A program made the translations under genes and the position numbers. From Tetradesmus obliquus (taxonomy: Eukaryota; Chlorophyta; Chlorophyceae; Sphaeropleales; Scenedesmaceae), in assembly GCA_030272155.1 (NCBI GenBank), contig CP126195.1, positions 5,501,001 through 5,565,000 on the forward strand: 64,000 nucleotides of DNA, written 5' to 3'. Below the pieces are notes generated by a model, which was not told where the DNA came from, did not search any database, and saw only the letters and a program-made list of their open reading frames with translations. Positions 49,901 to 60,316 of this stretch are shown one piece after another. Numbering within the stretch: the first letter of the stretch is position 1; every line of letters begins with the position of its first letter.

Positions 49901-52900
49901 TGGACGGGACAGCATGCAACATAACGCGTGCTTCTCCCTTTTTCTGTTCGGCAGTAATGTTTGGCTCACCACAAAGGCAAAGAGCAACATATTGCGGGTG
50001 AGTGGGCCATGCCAGGCTGTGGCTTGTGCAGGCGTTTGCGCCGGCAATGAGCTGCTGCCTATGCATACATTGCCAGGTGTGCCAAGTTGGGCAGCACAGC
50101 ATGGATGAAATGTTGCTTTTGGCTGCGCTGTCAGGCTTGCTTTATATTATGCTTGCTTGAACATGTACCCGTTGAATGTTGCTATGCGTTGACACTAGTC
50201 CCCTGTTCCCCAACTCATGCACTAGGCAACCTGATTAATGGCATTGTGCCAAAATCCCATCAGCAGGCAACACGTGTTACAAGCTCCTTCCAGAGTTGTT
50301 ACACGTTGCTACATCACTAGCACCACAAATGCAGAAACTGCATGCCTTGTGTGCCTTGCAGGACGAGGCAGCGCTGCAGCAGCAGCATGTGGTGCACGCG
50401 TCAGCCATGGCAGCGTTGCTGCAGGGCCTGCCACCAGGCGGCATGGCAGCAGCAGGCGGTGCTGCTGCTGCTGCTGCTGCAGGTGCGGGCGACCCGCTGT
50501 CACTCAGCTTGTCGCTGCGTGTGCGGCGGGGGCATGAGATGGAGGATGCCCTCAAGCAGATACGCAGCTGCGGCCCACAGGTGACACATCTAGGTCTCGT
50601 CAGAAGTTCTGGATACAATGCCCGCAGGAGCTGAAAATGCCGCTGGTAGCTGGCACTGTAGGCCGTGTGGCAACAGCCACCACCATGCTGTTGCATAAGC
50701 ATCACGCATGCTGATCTAACACCTGCAGGAGGTGAAGAGGCTGCAGGTCACTTTGCTGCCTGAGGACGACTCGCTGCACGGGGAGCGCATGGACCAGGGC
50801 GGCGTGAGCCGCCGCTGAGGCTGCACGCAAACAGCAGCTTCCAATTGCCCGGCTGCAGGGGCCGAAGAAGCCGCTGCAGAAGTAGGAATACCTGTGATAT
50901 TGCCATTCTTCAATCCTTTGTTATTTTCGAACCATGCACTTGCATCAAATGCAGGAGCTGAAGAAGCCGCTGCGCGTGACCTTTTTATCGGAGGATGGCG
51001 CCATAGCTGAGGAAGGCGTGGACCAGGGCGGCGTGAGCCGCGACTTCTTCCAGCTGCTGGTGGCAAACCAACCGCCAACAACTGCTCTGCTGCAGGAGCT
51101 GAACAAGCCGCTGCATACGGCTGCACCACCGGCACCAGCGTGCTGTTACTGATTTCAACACACACTTCATGACAAAAACCTCTTTTCTTGCCTGCAGGAG
51201 CTGAAGAAGCCGCTGCGCGTGACCTTTTTGTCAGAGGACGGGGCAATAGCCGAGGAAGGGGTTGACCAGGGCGGCGTGAGCCGTGAGTTCTTCCAGCTGC
51301 TGGTGGGCCAGCTGCTCAGCGCCGACTACGGCATGTTTCTGCATGTGGAGGAGAGCAGGGCCTGCTGGTTCAACCCAGCCAGCATGGAGAGCCTGGTGAG
51401 ACTGCTGTGTTGCTGCAGGTTGCTGTGTGTGCGGCTTGTGCTGCTTGTGCTGCTTTTGTTGCTTGTGCGGGGCCTGCTGATTCAACCCCGCCACATGGAG
51501 AGCCTGGTGAGAGGGTCCAACAGCGCTGCTTGTGGCTGGGCGTGCTGCTTGTGCTGTTTGTGCTGCATTTCGCGGCTTGTGCGGGGCCTGCTGGTTCAAC
51601 CCCGCCAGCATGGAGAGCCTGGTGAGAGAATGCGGCACGTGTTGCCGCTCGCTGCGGGCTGTTGCGTGTGTTGGTTGTGCTGCTTGTGTTTTATTGTGCT
51701 GCTTGTGCGGCGGCTGCTGGTTCAACCCGGCCAGCCTGGAGACCCTGGTGATCAGGCTGTGCCTCTGCTGCTGCTCAATTTGGGCTGCTGCTTGTGTTGG
51801 TTGTGCTGCTTGTGCTGCATTGTGCGGCTTGTGCGGGGCCTGCCGGTTCAACTCGGCCAGCATGGAGAGCCCGGTGAGCCGGCTGTGTGTGCTGCAAGTG
51901 CTGCTTGTACGGCACTGATGTGTGTCAGCCCTTGTGCTGCTTTTTGCTGTGCTGATGCCTGTCACCGTTGCAGCTCATGTGCACTTGCTTTGTCTGTCAC
52001 CCCTTGAACTTTTGCACAGCATGTTCAAACGGCACTTGCATAACAACAGCAACATGTGGTCATCTGCCTGCTGTGTGCAGGAGTGGTTGCAATGATGCTG
52101 CAGTGCAAGAAGTAGTCCTTGCTCTTGTGTTGTCTGTTATAGCACGCACGTTTGCACAGCATTGTTTGAACATACACATACCTAACAACAGCAACCTGGC
52201 TGCCTGTCTGCAGGATGAGTTTGAGCTGGTGGGCATCGTGCTGGGGCTGGCGTGTTATAACGGTGTTATTATCGACGCACACCTGCCGCTGCCCGCCTAC
52301 AAGAAGCTTATGGGGCTGGTGAGATGCAGATAGAGGCTGTTGAGCATCAGATGTAACATACAGTTGCCTTACTGTGCATTAGGTCGTACGATGCCTTGTG
52401 TCCTCATGCCCAGCACAGCAGCAGGTAATGTGCACGGTCGCTTTATACGGCTGGCCACCCAGCTTGATCACTGCGCATCAGTTGCTGTACCCGAGCAGCA
52501 AGGCCACATCAGTTTCCACAACAATAACAGGTTGGGGCACCCACACCTTATCCCCTTTTGCCTCTGCAGCAGCACTTTCTCGCTGTGTTACAACGCTGGG
52601 GTGTCACCGTGTGCTGCTGCAGGTGCCCTTCTTTGCTGCCCCAGCGCTGCTGCACCCAGCCTGCTTCCATGCCTGATCAATATCACACTGTGTTATAACA
52701 CTGTGTGCTGCTGCAGGCACCCTGCTTTGCTGACCTGGCGCTGCTGTACCCCAGCCTGCTTCCGAACCTGGTCAATTTATCGCTGTGTTACGACGCTGTG
52801 TGCTGCTGCAGGCACCCTGCTTTGCTGACCTGGCGCTGCTGTACCCCAGCCTGCTTCCACGCCTGATCACTTTCGCCCACACAGCAGCACTTCCGTGCTG

Positions 52901-54435
52901 TGTTGTTACACCGTGTGCTGCTGCAGGCGCCCTGCTTCGCTAACCTGGCGCGCTGCTGCACCCAGCCTGCTTCCACGCCTGATCTTGTGTGCTTGTATGG
53001 CAGCACTTCCGCGGCGTGTCGTTATGTATAAGAACGAATTCATGTCATGTCCTGCTGCAGGCACCCTGCTTTGCTGACCTGGCGCTGCTGTACCCCAGCC
53101 TGCTTCCATGCCTGATCAATTTCGAATTGTGTTATGACACTGCGTGCTGCTGCAGGCACCCTGCTTTGCTGACCTGGCGCTGCTGTACCCCAGCCTGCAC
53201 AACGGGCTGCAGCAGCTGCTGGACTTTGATGGCGATGTGGAGACCACCTTCTGCAGGTGGGTGGGGCTGGCATTGCAGCTGGTTGAACATCAGTAACACC
53301 TTTGGGCTCACTTTCTGTGTGTGTGAAAGCATGCACGGTGGGGTGCAAGGGTAGATTTGAGGGCAGCTGGTGCTCTTGTTATGCGGCAGACTGCAGCTTC
53401 CTAGTGCACTACACAATTAGTACTTGCTTACTTTGACCGTGTTTTTTGGGTTAATCAGCAGCTGTGTTTCCGCACACGTGACAGCAGGCTAGACGCCAAC
53501 AAGTGCATCACTTGCCAACTGAGCTGGGATTACATGTGCTGCTCATGCAGCATGAGTCATGCTGGCCGCTCCACTGACCATTGCATTGCAGGTGCTTTGA
53601 AGTGGAATACGAAGCCTTTGGGGCGAAGCAGACAGTGGAGCTGATGCCAGGCGGCAGCAGCATGCCTGTCAATTCAGAAAACAGGAGCCACTTTGTGCAG
53701 CTGTACACTGCATGGCTGCTGTCAGGCGGTGTGGCAGATCAGTTTGCCGCTTTTGCGTCTGGGTTCCATCGTGTGTGTGGCGGACCAGCACTTAGTCTGT
53801 TCAGGTGAGCCAGCAGGTTTCTGGCTGTTTGCGGTGTCAGGTGGTCATGCATGGCAGTGCTGTAGCGGTCTGGTGCCTTGTGTTGTGCATGGCTTGCTGC
53901 TTTGTGACTGGTACATGCAGCATGTTTTCCATTGTGTTTTATTTGACCTACTTGCTTTGTGCTTCCTGGTATTCCGAACCTCCGCAGACGCATTGGCAGC
54001 AGCAATGACCTGCAGATGTACTGCTGGGTGTCTTTCTGGCATTGTGTCAATGTGTGATAGATCACGGCAGATTGTACGATTCATCCCTGCAGGTACGAGG
54101 AGGTGGAGCTGCTGGTGGAGGGGCTGCCCCACCTGGACTTTAAGCAGCTGCAGGCAGGCGCCCGCTACGAGGGTGGATACAGCGCAGGACACACCACCAT
54201 CGCCGCCCTGTGGTGAGCTTTGTGTACACCTGGGAATCAAGTATATTGTAGGCTACAATACATGCAGGCAGGGGCCCGCTACGAGGGTGGATACAGCACA
54301 AGACACACCACCACCGCCGCCCTGTGGTGAGCCGTTCGAGAAAACCCTGAGCAGAAAACCATTGGCCCTGGGGAAACAACCAGCTGTGGCAGAAACAACT
54401 AGCCCTGAGAGCAACACAACAGCCGCTGCTGCTGC

Positions 54436-54470
<35 letters not shown>

Positions 54471-55288
54471 CATGTGTGCGCAGGTCTGTGCTGCTGGCCC
54501 TGCCTGTTGATGAGCAGCGAGCATTCCTGCAGTTCTGCACCGGCTGCGACCGAGCGCCCGTGGCAGGGCTGGGCGCGCTCAGGCTGCTGGTGCAGGTGCG
54601 GCGCCGCGGTTACACACAGTTCCACTGCGTCGAATTGCAGTTACATTCGTGCTTCACATCAATCAATCCTAGGTTCTTCATTACATTACATTACATTACA
54701 TTACATGCTCCACTCAACGAGGAGTGGGAACCCCAGCCAGGAGCCAACGAGAGGCTCATAGGGTGAGGAAACATCAAAGAACATCTCATCAATTTTTCAT
54801 TGGTTCGTGTGTCAGGTGCCGCGCCACGCTGGTGCAGGCAAACGCAGGCTGCCGGTGCAGGTGCAGGTGCCGCGCCGCGCTCACACTTGATGCTGCAAAT
54901 CTGGCTCTGGCTCAATATGCATTGCTCTGCTAGCACCACCGGTAATGGCGCATGTGGAGTGGCCGACGAAGCGCTGTGTGTTTCTGTGCTGCTTGCGTGC
55001 TGGGACAGCCACTTGAAGTTAGGTTTGGTGGTAGCTCAATGAGCCTGTTACTGGTTTGACAAATGATCGTGTTGGCGTGGTTTAAAACACAATCTGTAAC
55101 TTACTGACAAAGCTGCATATCTGTGCTGCTTGCGTGCTGTGCAGCGTGCTGGCCCGGACAGTGAGAAACTTCCCACGGCCCACACCTGCTTCAACACGCT
55201 GCTGCTGCCCGAGTACTGCAGCAGGGCCAAGCTGCAGCGCAAGCTGATGACTGCCATACAGAATGCACAGGGCTTTGGCTTGCAGTAG
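42034..55288 (+). CDS. HERC-like RCC1-HECT E3 ubiquitin ligase
   Basis: HECT E3 ligases take ubiquitin on a catalytic Cys and pass it to substrates; the RCC1 propeller binds partners. Exons: 42034-42046, 42315-42668, 42974-43178, 43675-43855, 44523-44882, 45353-45565, 46087-47714, 48077-48194, 49047-49150, 49435-49807, 50362-50580, 51198-51395, 52214-52318, 53156-53256, 53592-53804, 54093-54212, 54484-54595, 55145-55288. All phases match; the sum is 4,761 nt (1,586 aa). Seven RCC1 motifs are visible: [81 protein letters not shown] and [16 protein letters not shown] linker follows with a 16-Gln run. The HECT domain spans about 1170-1586 ([45 protein letters not shown]) with catalytic Cys about 1554 in [16 protein letters not shown]. 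The 13-nt first coding exon is the least certain part. Confidence 0.9.
44040..44600 (+). repeat. Five copies of RCC1-exon acceptor edge
   Basis: The acceptor GCATGCAG plus the start of exon 5 (GLLATWGxNDSxQLGL) occurs with exon starts at 44040, 44176, 44302, 44432 and 44523. Copies 2 and 4 are truncated after a few codons (GLAGI). Only the last is continuous with the rest of the exon. Steps are 136, 126, 130 and 91 bp. Confidence 0.9.
45152..45400 (+). repeat. Duplicated acceptor edge of exon 6
   Basis: The acceptor and the first about 40 bases of exon 6 (GNHGVLxVRGLSC) occur at 45152 and at 45353, a step of 201 bp. The second copy continues into the full exon. Confidence 0.88.
46859..46903 (+). 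repeat. CAG tract coding poly-Gln linker
   Basis: An uninterrupted CAG run inside exon 7 codes for about 15-16 Gln between the RCC1 propeller and the HECT side of the ligase. Shorter Gln runs lie at about 46776-46790 and 47302-47324. Pure CAG is prone to length change. Confidence 0.9.
47969..48130 (+). repeat. Duplicated acceptor edge of exon 8
   Basis: Acceptor plus exon start (DALQHAGAP) occurs at 47969 and 48077, a step of 108 bp. The first copy meets a CTGCAG|GTGCAC donor-like site after 30 bases, so it could act as a 30-nt cassette, but using it together with the second copy would repeat the segment. Confidence 0.85.
48562..49090 (+). repeat. Five copies of exon-9 acceptor edge
   Basis: GTGCAG followed by the exon-9 start ([12 protein letters not shown]) occurs with starts at 48562, 48704, 48815, 48950 and 49047. 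Steps are 142, 111, 135 and 97 bp. Each copy is preceded by an expanded GCATGCTGTGCTG run. Only the last continues to the true exon end at 49150. Confidence 0.92.
49760..49997 (+). repeat. Duplicated donor edge of exon 10
   Basis: The end of exon 10 ([11 protein letters not shown], then CGG|GTGAGC) recurs downstream as [11 protein letters not shown] with its own CGG|GTGAGT donor ending at 49997, a step of 190 bp. The downstream copy has a CGGCAG acceptor-like site close before it. Confidence 0.85.
50729..51250 (+). repeat. Five copies of exon-12 acceptor edge
   Basis: CTGCAG plus the exon-12 start ([15 protein letters not shown]) occurs with starts at 50729, 50859, 50955, 51096 and 51198. 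Copies 1 and 3 are long (through DQGGVSR); copies 2 and 4 are short. Only the last continues through the whole HECT segment. Steps are 130, 96, 141 and 102 bp. Confidence 0.9.
51340..51880 (+). repeat. Five copies of exon-12 donor edge
   Basis: The end of exon 12 ([12 protein letters not shown], then CTG|GTGAGA) is repeated downstream with exon ends at 51395 (functional), 51506, 51621, 51747 and 51873. Steps are 111, 115, 126 and 126 bp. Most copies keep a GT donor. Confidence 0.9.
52560..53210 (+). repeat. Six copies of exon-14 acceptor edge
   Basis: TGCTGCTGCAG plus the exon-14 start ([14 protein letters not shown]) occurs with starts at 52623, 52717, 52812, 52927, 53061 and 53156. Steps are 94, 95, 115, 134 and 95 bp. 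The middle copies are nearly identical for about 45 bases and share the following CTTCC..GCCTGATCA spacer. Only the last continues into the exon. Confidence 0.93.
54150..54326 (+). repeat. Duplicated donor edge of exon 16
   Basis: The end of exon 16 ([19 protein letters not shown], then TG|GTGAGC) is repeated downstream with end at 54326, a step of 114 bp. The copy keeps its donor. Confidence 0.9.
54424..54475 (+). repeat. CTG tract before exon-17 acceptor
   Basis: A CTG run of about 15 triplets forms the pyrimidine-rich tract upstream of the GCGCAG acceptor of exon 17. It illustrates how triplet runs double as splice signals in this genome. Confidence 0.75.
54679..54706. repeat. (ATTAC)n microsatellite
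   Basis: Five to six copies of ATTAC lie in the last intron of the HECT ligase gene. Confidence 0.9.
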
Positions 55289-55690
55289 CTGTGTGCAAGC
55301 TGATGACTGCCATCCAGAATGCACAGGGCTTTGGGTTGCAGTAGTGTGTGCAAGCTGATGACCGCCATCCAGAATGCACAGGGCTTCGGCTTGTAGTAGC
55401 TCAGCTACAGTGTAAAACGGCGAATCTTTACGGCTCAGGATTCGGTGGGGGGAGGTGTGTGCGAAATAGGGACAGCCAGAATGCGCAGGGCTTTTTTGGC
55501 GCAGGGCTTCGCGAAGCCGATCGGCTTGCAGTAGCTGTAAAATGACGAGTATATACGGCTCCAGGATCCGGTGGGGGAGGTGTGTGCGAAATGGTGAAAG
55601 GCAGAATGCACAGGGCTTCGGCTTGCAGTAGCTGTGCAAGCTGATGACTGCCATCCAGAACGCACAGGGCTTCGGCTTGCAGTAGCAGTG
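55236..55690 (+). repeat. Six copies of the terminal exon end with stop codon
   Basis: The last codons of the HECT ligase ([15 protein letters not shown] and TAG) are repeated past the true stop. Equivalent TAG triplets lie at 55286, 55342, 55397, 55532, 55628 and 55683. Two copies are part of a larger repeat that includes GGTGTGTGCGAAAT (about 55400-55500 and 55536-55625). Copies after 55288 should be 3' UTR. Confidence 0.9.
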
Positions 55691-57126
55691 TGCAGATAGA
55701 TGCAGATGCAGACAGAAGGTGGGGAACGCTGCCAGAGGCACTCAGCAGGCCCCTGCTGTGGCAGCAGTTTGCTTGATCATGATCAACCTGATGCACGTTG
55801 GACCTGCAAGCAGCAGCTTGCCGCCGGCCACTCAGTGTATGCATTTACCGTAGTGCTGTGCTTTTTCCAGGAGCAGCCTGCCATGTGGGTGCAGCCTAAG
55901 CCTTAGGCTGGCTCCGGCTGCTGCATGCCATGTGGGTGCAGCAGGCTGCAGACGGCGGATTGGTAACCACAGCTATGCATAGTACAACATACAGCAAAGA
56001 GGAGCGGATGACTCACTGCGCCTGATGGGTTATCGAGGACGTCCTCGACACGTCGACGTGTAGGTTGAACTGCTCGTACTCATTGCAACTGCAACAGCGA
56101 TGCCTCACACCATAATCGATTATCTTAAACAGCGTCATAGATGCACAGGCATCATACCATGTGACGTGGGGACACAAGGCTGCAGTATAAGACACCAAAA
56201 GGCTGACCTTCATAATAATGACAGTGTGAGGCTGACGGGGCAGTAGAGATGGTATTCAGGCGCGTTACCGGTACAAAGCAGCAAGAATTCAGCACAAAAA
56301 ACGGCACAATCCAGCTAATACCAGTTTGCACCACCGTCAACTTTCCCGGGCATGATACGTATGGGTATGTCGGCTTCTTTGTGGCCAGGAGAAGCCAAAA
56401 TGCAGCAGATTGCAGCACACTGCGGAAATCTTCAATGATTGTGGCTGTGGGAACCTGCACTTCGCGTGCTCTGCTACTCTGCGCAGCACGTGCGAAAACT
56501 ACGACGGACCTTTTTTAATTCACCATGACACACAACTGAAGACCCTGGAATGAAATACAGTGCTTAATGTTTTAGTAATCGTTGTTACTGCAGAGGACGT
56601 CATGCACTCCGTAGCAAATGCGACCCCACCAGCGAACATAATAGTTGTCCGTGGGCTATACCTTACGTGAAGTGCCCATGAAATAGTTACAGTATCATTC
56701 TTTGTGTATGGCGCTGCGCTGGGCACAGTAGGCACTGTCTGCCACGGACCACTCGGGCGGTCCGTGGCATGACTTACGCGTGCGTGATCCAGTGGCAGAG
56801 TGGCATCTAGCGACGTACAAAAGACTGTGATAAGCGGCAGCGTAAGCAGCGCTCATCCAGGTCGCTGCACAACAGCGCCCTGTGCGGCACAGCAGGTGTG
56901 CACCCTCGCTTGTAGACGGGGCAACTGTGTGCCTGCACACGTTTCAGCACAACCTGAGACATGCAGACAACAGCAGCTTCACCAGAGGTGTGGAACCCGC
57001 AGCTGTCATGCAAACTAGCCTGGTTCAGATGGTCCTGCTGCTCTGCTTGCAGGCATGCCAACAGCAGCGCAGCGCTGACGGCGTGGCAAGGGCAGCAAAA
57101 TTGCCAAAAGCGGCGTCGTTGTGCAG
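55691..57126. other. Unresolved region between HECT ligase and helical gene
   Basis: This contains the 3' UTR of the HECT ligase and probably the promoter and first exon(s) of the next gene. 56000-56700 is AT-richer and less repetitive; an 89-codon plus-strand frame at 56249-56518 has no recognisable domain and I do not call it a gene. An ATG at about 56961 followed by a CAGAG|GTGTGG donor could be a phase-0 first exon for the next gene, but this is weak. Confidence 0.4.
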
Positions 57127-58265
57127 GAGCAAATGAAGCTCAATGGTCACTCGTTTGTGCACCGGGCGATGCGCCTGGAGCGGCAGGCAGCAGCCCATCT
57201 AAAAGTCTTGCAGCAGGTGGAGGCTTGCGTGCTAGCTGCGCGCACACGCGAACAGGTGCGCGCAGGTCAGCCAGCCTATAGGTTATGTTTACAAATGGCA
57301 CGTAAGGCTGGCAGGGGCTTATTTGTATTGTGTGGCGTGTTAGGTGGCGCTTGCTGCTAGTATGCAGCTGATGGCCACGCACGCTGCCAGCCGCTGCCTT
57401 CAGCATGTAACTGCTTCCGCTGATCTCTCTGCTGTGCTGTTTGCCCCGCACCTGTGCTGTTGTAGCTCTTGATTGACCTAGTGCTGCACCAAGACCTGAT
57501 ATTGGCAGAGATCCAGCAGCAGCAAGCAGCAGCAGTGCCTCAGCGCCGCCGAGAGCAGCAGCAGCAGCAGCACCACCACCACCAGCAACAGCAGTGTGAG
57601 GCGCACAGAGAAAGTGCCAACCCTCGCAGCAGCACAGCTGTCAGCTGCCCCAACTCGCATCCCCTCACGCCACACAACAGCAACAGCCAGACCCACTCTG
57701 CAGCGCCAGCCAGCATGTTTTACCCTTTTGGCTCCCCTGATGCAGCCGGTCAAGCTGCAGCTGCCGCGCAGGCAGGCGCTAGCCGTGCAACAGCCAGCTG
57801 CAACAGCCAGGCTGCCGATGGCAGCTATGTTACACGGCTGTTACGTAACACCACACTGGAGCAGGTTCAGCTGGTGGAGGGCTGGGGAGTGCAGGACTGG
57901 TGCAACTACTGGCGGGTGAGGCGGCATAATCACACAGCAGCAATCACGAACACAACTGGTTGATTAGCTGTAAGCCTTCCACTTAGCGCTTTGAGACACA
58001 GGACTGGGAGCTCCTGGAAGCAAGTTAGTTATGTCGGCGTGACGCTGTTCATTTGGTGTGCATTCGGTCATAGCGTCATTGTGTTGATGATGTGTGAATG
58101 GCTAAGACACTTCCAGTACTCGCCACATTCATGAAGATGCTGCTGCTCTGCTGCCACTGCCACTGCCGCCGCTGTCGCCGCCGTGGCCCTGCTGCTGCTG
58201 CTGCTGCTGCTGTAGTCTCTGTTCACTCGCCTGGTGGTGCTGCTTGAGCTTGCAACACGGGAGGC

Positions 58266-58310
<45 letters not shown>

Positions 58311-58327
58311 GGCCTCGGCCCCGCCTT

Positions 58328-58388
<61 letters not shown>

Positions 58389-59058
58389 CCCCGGGGTGCA
58401 CATGCAGCACTTGGAGCAAACAGTAGATGAGGCTCAGACCCTTGTCTACCTGGCGCACTGCCGCAACCACATGCCCATGTTTAAATCTGTGCTAGTGAAT
58501 TGGGAGACAGGAGAGCAGGGCGTGACAGTGACAGCAGAGCACCGGCTGCGTGTGGCAAAGCAAATGGAGCTCACTCTCTGGCAGGTGAGATTGGCTTTGA
58601 GATGCGTGGTATGTGGCAGTGTTTTCTTTGCGTATGAATAGTGCAGATTCTTGTTGAAGCGTACAGCATGCACGATGTGGCAGGCATTGCATTGCCTATG
58701 GTTGTGTATTGAACCCGTGTCCAGGCATGCATTGGTTTGCTTCAAGTCATTGTCAGCAGCTGGTGGCCTTGATGCTTGCTTGACGGACAACACTTGCTGC
58801 TGCAATGCGCAGGCACAGCAGCTGAGTGCTGCCACGGCTGAGTTTGAGCGGCTGTCCCATGACCACAGCAGGGAGGGCACTGCGCTCATGAGCAGAGCCA
58901 ATAGCCCTGGCTGGCTGTTTGCAGAGGCAGCAGAGCAGGCAGGCATGAAGCTGCAGCATGATCTGGACGGCAGCGGAGATGCAGCTGATCCCGCAGCAAC
59001 AGCAGCAGCAGCAGCAGCAGCGAGTGCAAGTCCAGGTAAAGCAGCATCAGCTGAGCCC

Positions 59059-59089
<31 letters not shown>

Positions 59090-60316
59090 GTGCAAGTGCA
59101 AGTCCAGGTGCAGCAGCATCCGCAGAGCCCACACCAGCAGCAGCAGCAGCAGCAGCTGAGGAGGCGAGTGCGCAGCACAGCAGCAGCAGCAGCGGCAGCA
59201 GCGGCCCGGCTGCAGATGCCAATGGCGGCTGCCTTGATCGGCAGCTGGGCCGGCATGTGCTGTCGCGCCACCTGCACATGCTGCTGCTGCACATGGTGCT
59301 GACCAACACACTGTCACGCCTGCAGATCGCCAAGCTGCTGGTGAGCTGTTGGGGTGGTGGTCCTGTACAGCAGCTGCTGTTGTTATTTTTGAATTCTTGT
59401 TACCACAGCTGTTACATCTGGGTGGCGTTGGATCTGGGCAGCCGGCCCTGTTTTGCAGCTTGCACTGTGCTGCACAGGCAGCACATGCTAGGCTGCTTTG
59501 AGCGGCAGCTGCTTCCTGTTGCTGTGAGGCTGCAGGGCAGCCGCCCTGTGCAGGGCAGCCGCCCTGTGCAGGGCAGCCGCCCTGTGCAGCAGCTGCCTTC
59601 ATGCTTTGTCACGCCGCCACTGTGGTGACCTACAAGTAGCGATGCGTTATGCTGGTAGCGCGAGTGCACACTCATCTTCTGCCTTTGTGTAAGCACAGGA
59701 AGCAGCCCCTCAAAGCAGCCTAGCATGTGCTGCCTGTGGAGCACAATGCAAGCACAGCATAAAAGCAGGGCAGTAAGAGATCCGCCCAGGACAACCAAAC
59801 CAATGCATTCGACCAGATAGTTTAAGCAGCAACTGCTGAACCACTAAAAGTGTGCGCCAAGTGTGTGCGCATACGAGCGCATGTATGCCACAGGTTGCTT
59901 GTTGGCCCAGACAGAGGGAGCAAAGTGCTTCACTCACACACCCCTAGCTAGGGGATGCTATAGCATAACACACACGGGTTGTGTACTTCCCGCAGGTGGC
60001 TTCATACCTGCGAGGACCAGTGACAACTTTCATAGAGCAGGCAGTGAGGATTGCACGAGCAACCGAGTCAGCATCTGGCGCAGCAACCCCTGGCATGCAG
60101 GATGCTGCAGCTGTGAGCGGCTGCGCCACATGCTGCAGGGATGTGTGCCCACGCCTGCAGCAGTACCAGCAGCAGCACGAGGCAGCGCGCGCATCGCTGC
60201 TGTCGCGGCAGCAGCGGCACTGGTGGCAAGAGGTGGGGGAGTGCTCAAAGGCGCTCGGCGGCTCGCAGCGCGGCGTGCGGCAGCTGCTGCTGCAGCAGCT
60301 GCAGCCGCAGCCGTAG
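57127..60316 (+). CDS. Unrecognised helical protein (5' end uncertain)
   Basis: I do not recognise this protein. Five exons join in phase 0: 57127-57255, 57466-57915, 58216-58584, 58813-59340 and 59996-60316, giving at least 598 aa with stop at 60314-60316. Visible parts are an N-terminal helical stretch (MRLERQAAAHLKVLQQVEAC), QLLIDLVLHQDLILAEIQQQ, a His/Gln-rich insert, LVEGWGVQDWCNYW, two long Ala runs, HLEQTVDEAQTLVYLAHC, and a late segment RHVLSRHLHMLLLHMVLTNT. It is predicted mainly helical without clear membrane segments. Exon 3 could instead start at 58408, which removes the Ala runs. The first ATG in frame is 57133, but exon 57127 has a good CAG acceptor, so upstream exons are likely. 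A cytoskeletal or complex-subunit role is only a guess. Confidence 0.6.
58267..58387 (+). repeat. Twin CAG tracts read as poly-Ala
   Basis: Two near-pure CAG tracts (about 15 and 19-20 triplets) flank a short GGCCTCGGCCCCGCCTTC spacer. In the open frame of the host exon they read GCA, giving about 15 and 20 Ala. If the exon starts at 58408, they would instead be intronic, directly before the acceptor. Confidence 0.85.
59459..59752. repeat. Inverted repeat in an intron
   Basis: An arm at about 59459-59512 (with CACAGGCAGCACATGCTAGG) recurs in reverse complement at about 59700-59752, with few mismatches over 45-50 bases and a spacer near 190 bp. It lies in the intron between exons 4 and 5 of the unrecognised gene. 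No transposase or target duplication was seen. It could be a foldback/MITE-like remnant or a local inverted duplication. Confidence 0.82.
59533..59588. repeat. 18-bp minisatellite
   Basis: Three tandem copies of CAGGGCAGCCGCCCTGTG, itself a near-palindrome (GGGC.GCCC), lie in the spacer of the inverted repeat. Confidence 0.9.

Noticed and set aside
52623-53100. CRISPR-like array
   Set aside because: Repeats are 40-50 bp with similar, not unique, spacers. They match a host exon start and its acceptor, and the context is a eukaryotic intron.
56249-56518. 89-codon plus-strand frame in an AT-richer region
   Set aside because: Its composition looks less repetitive than its surroundings, but there is no domain and a similar frame exists on the opposite strand (56152-56460).
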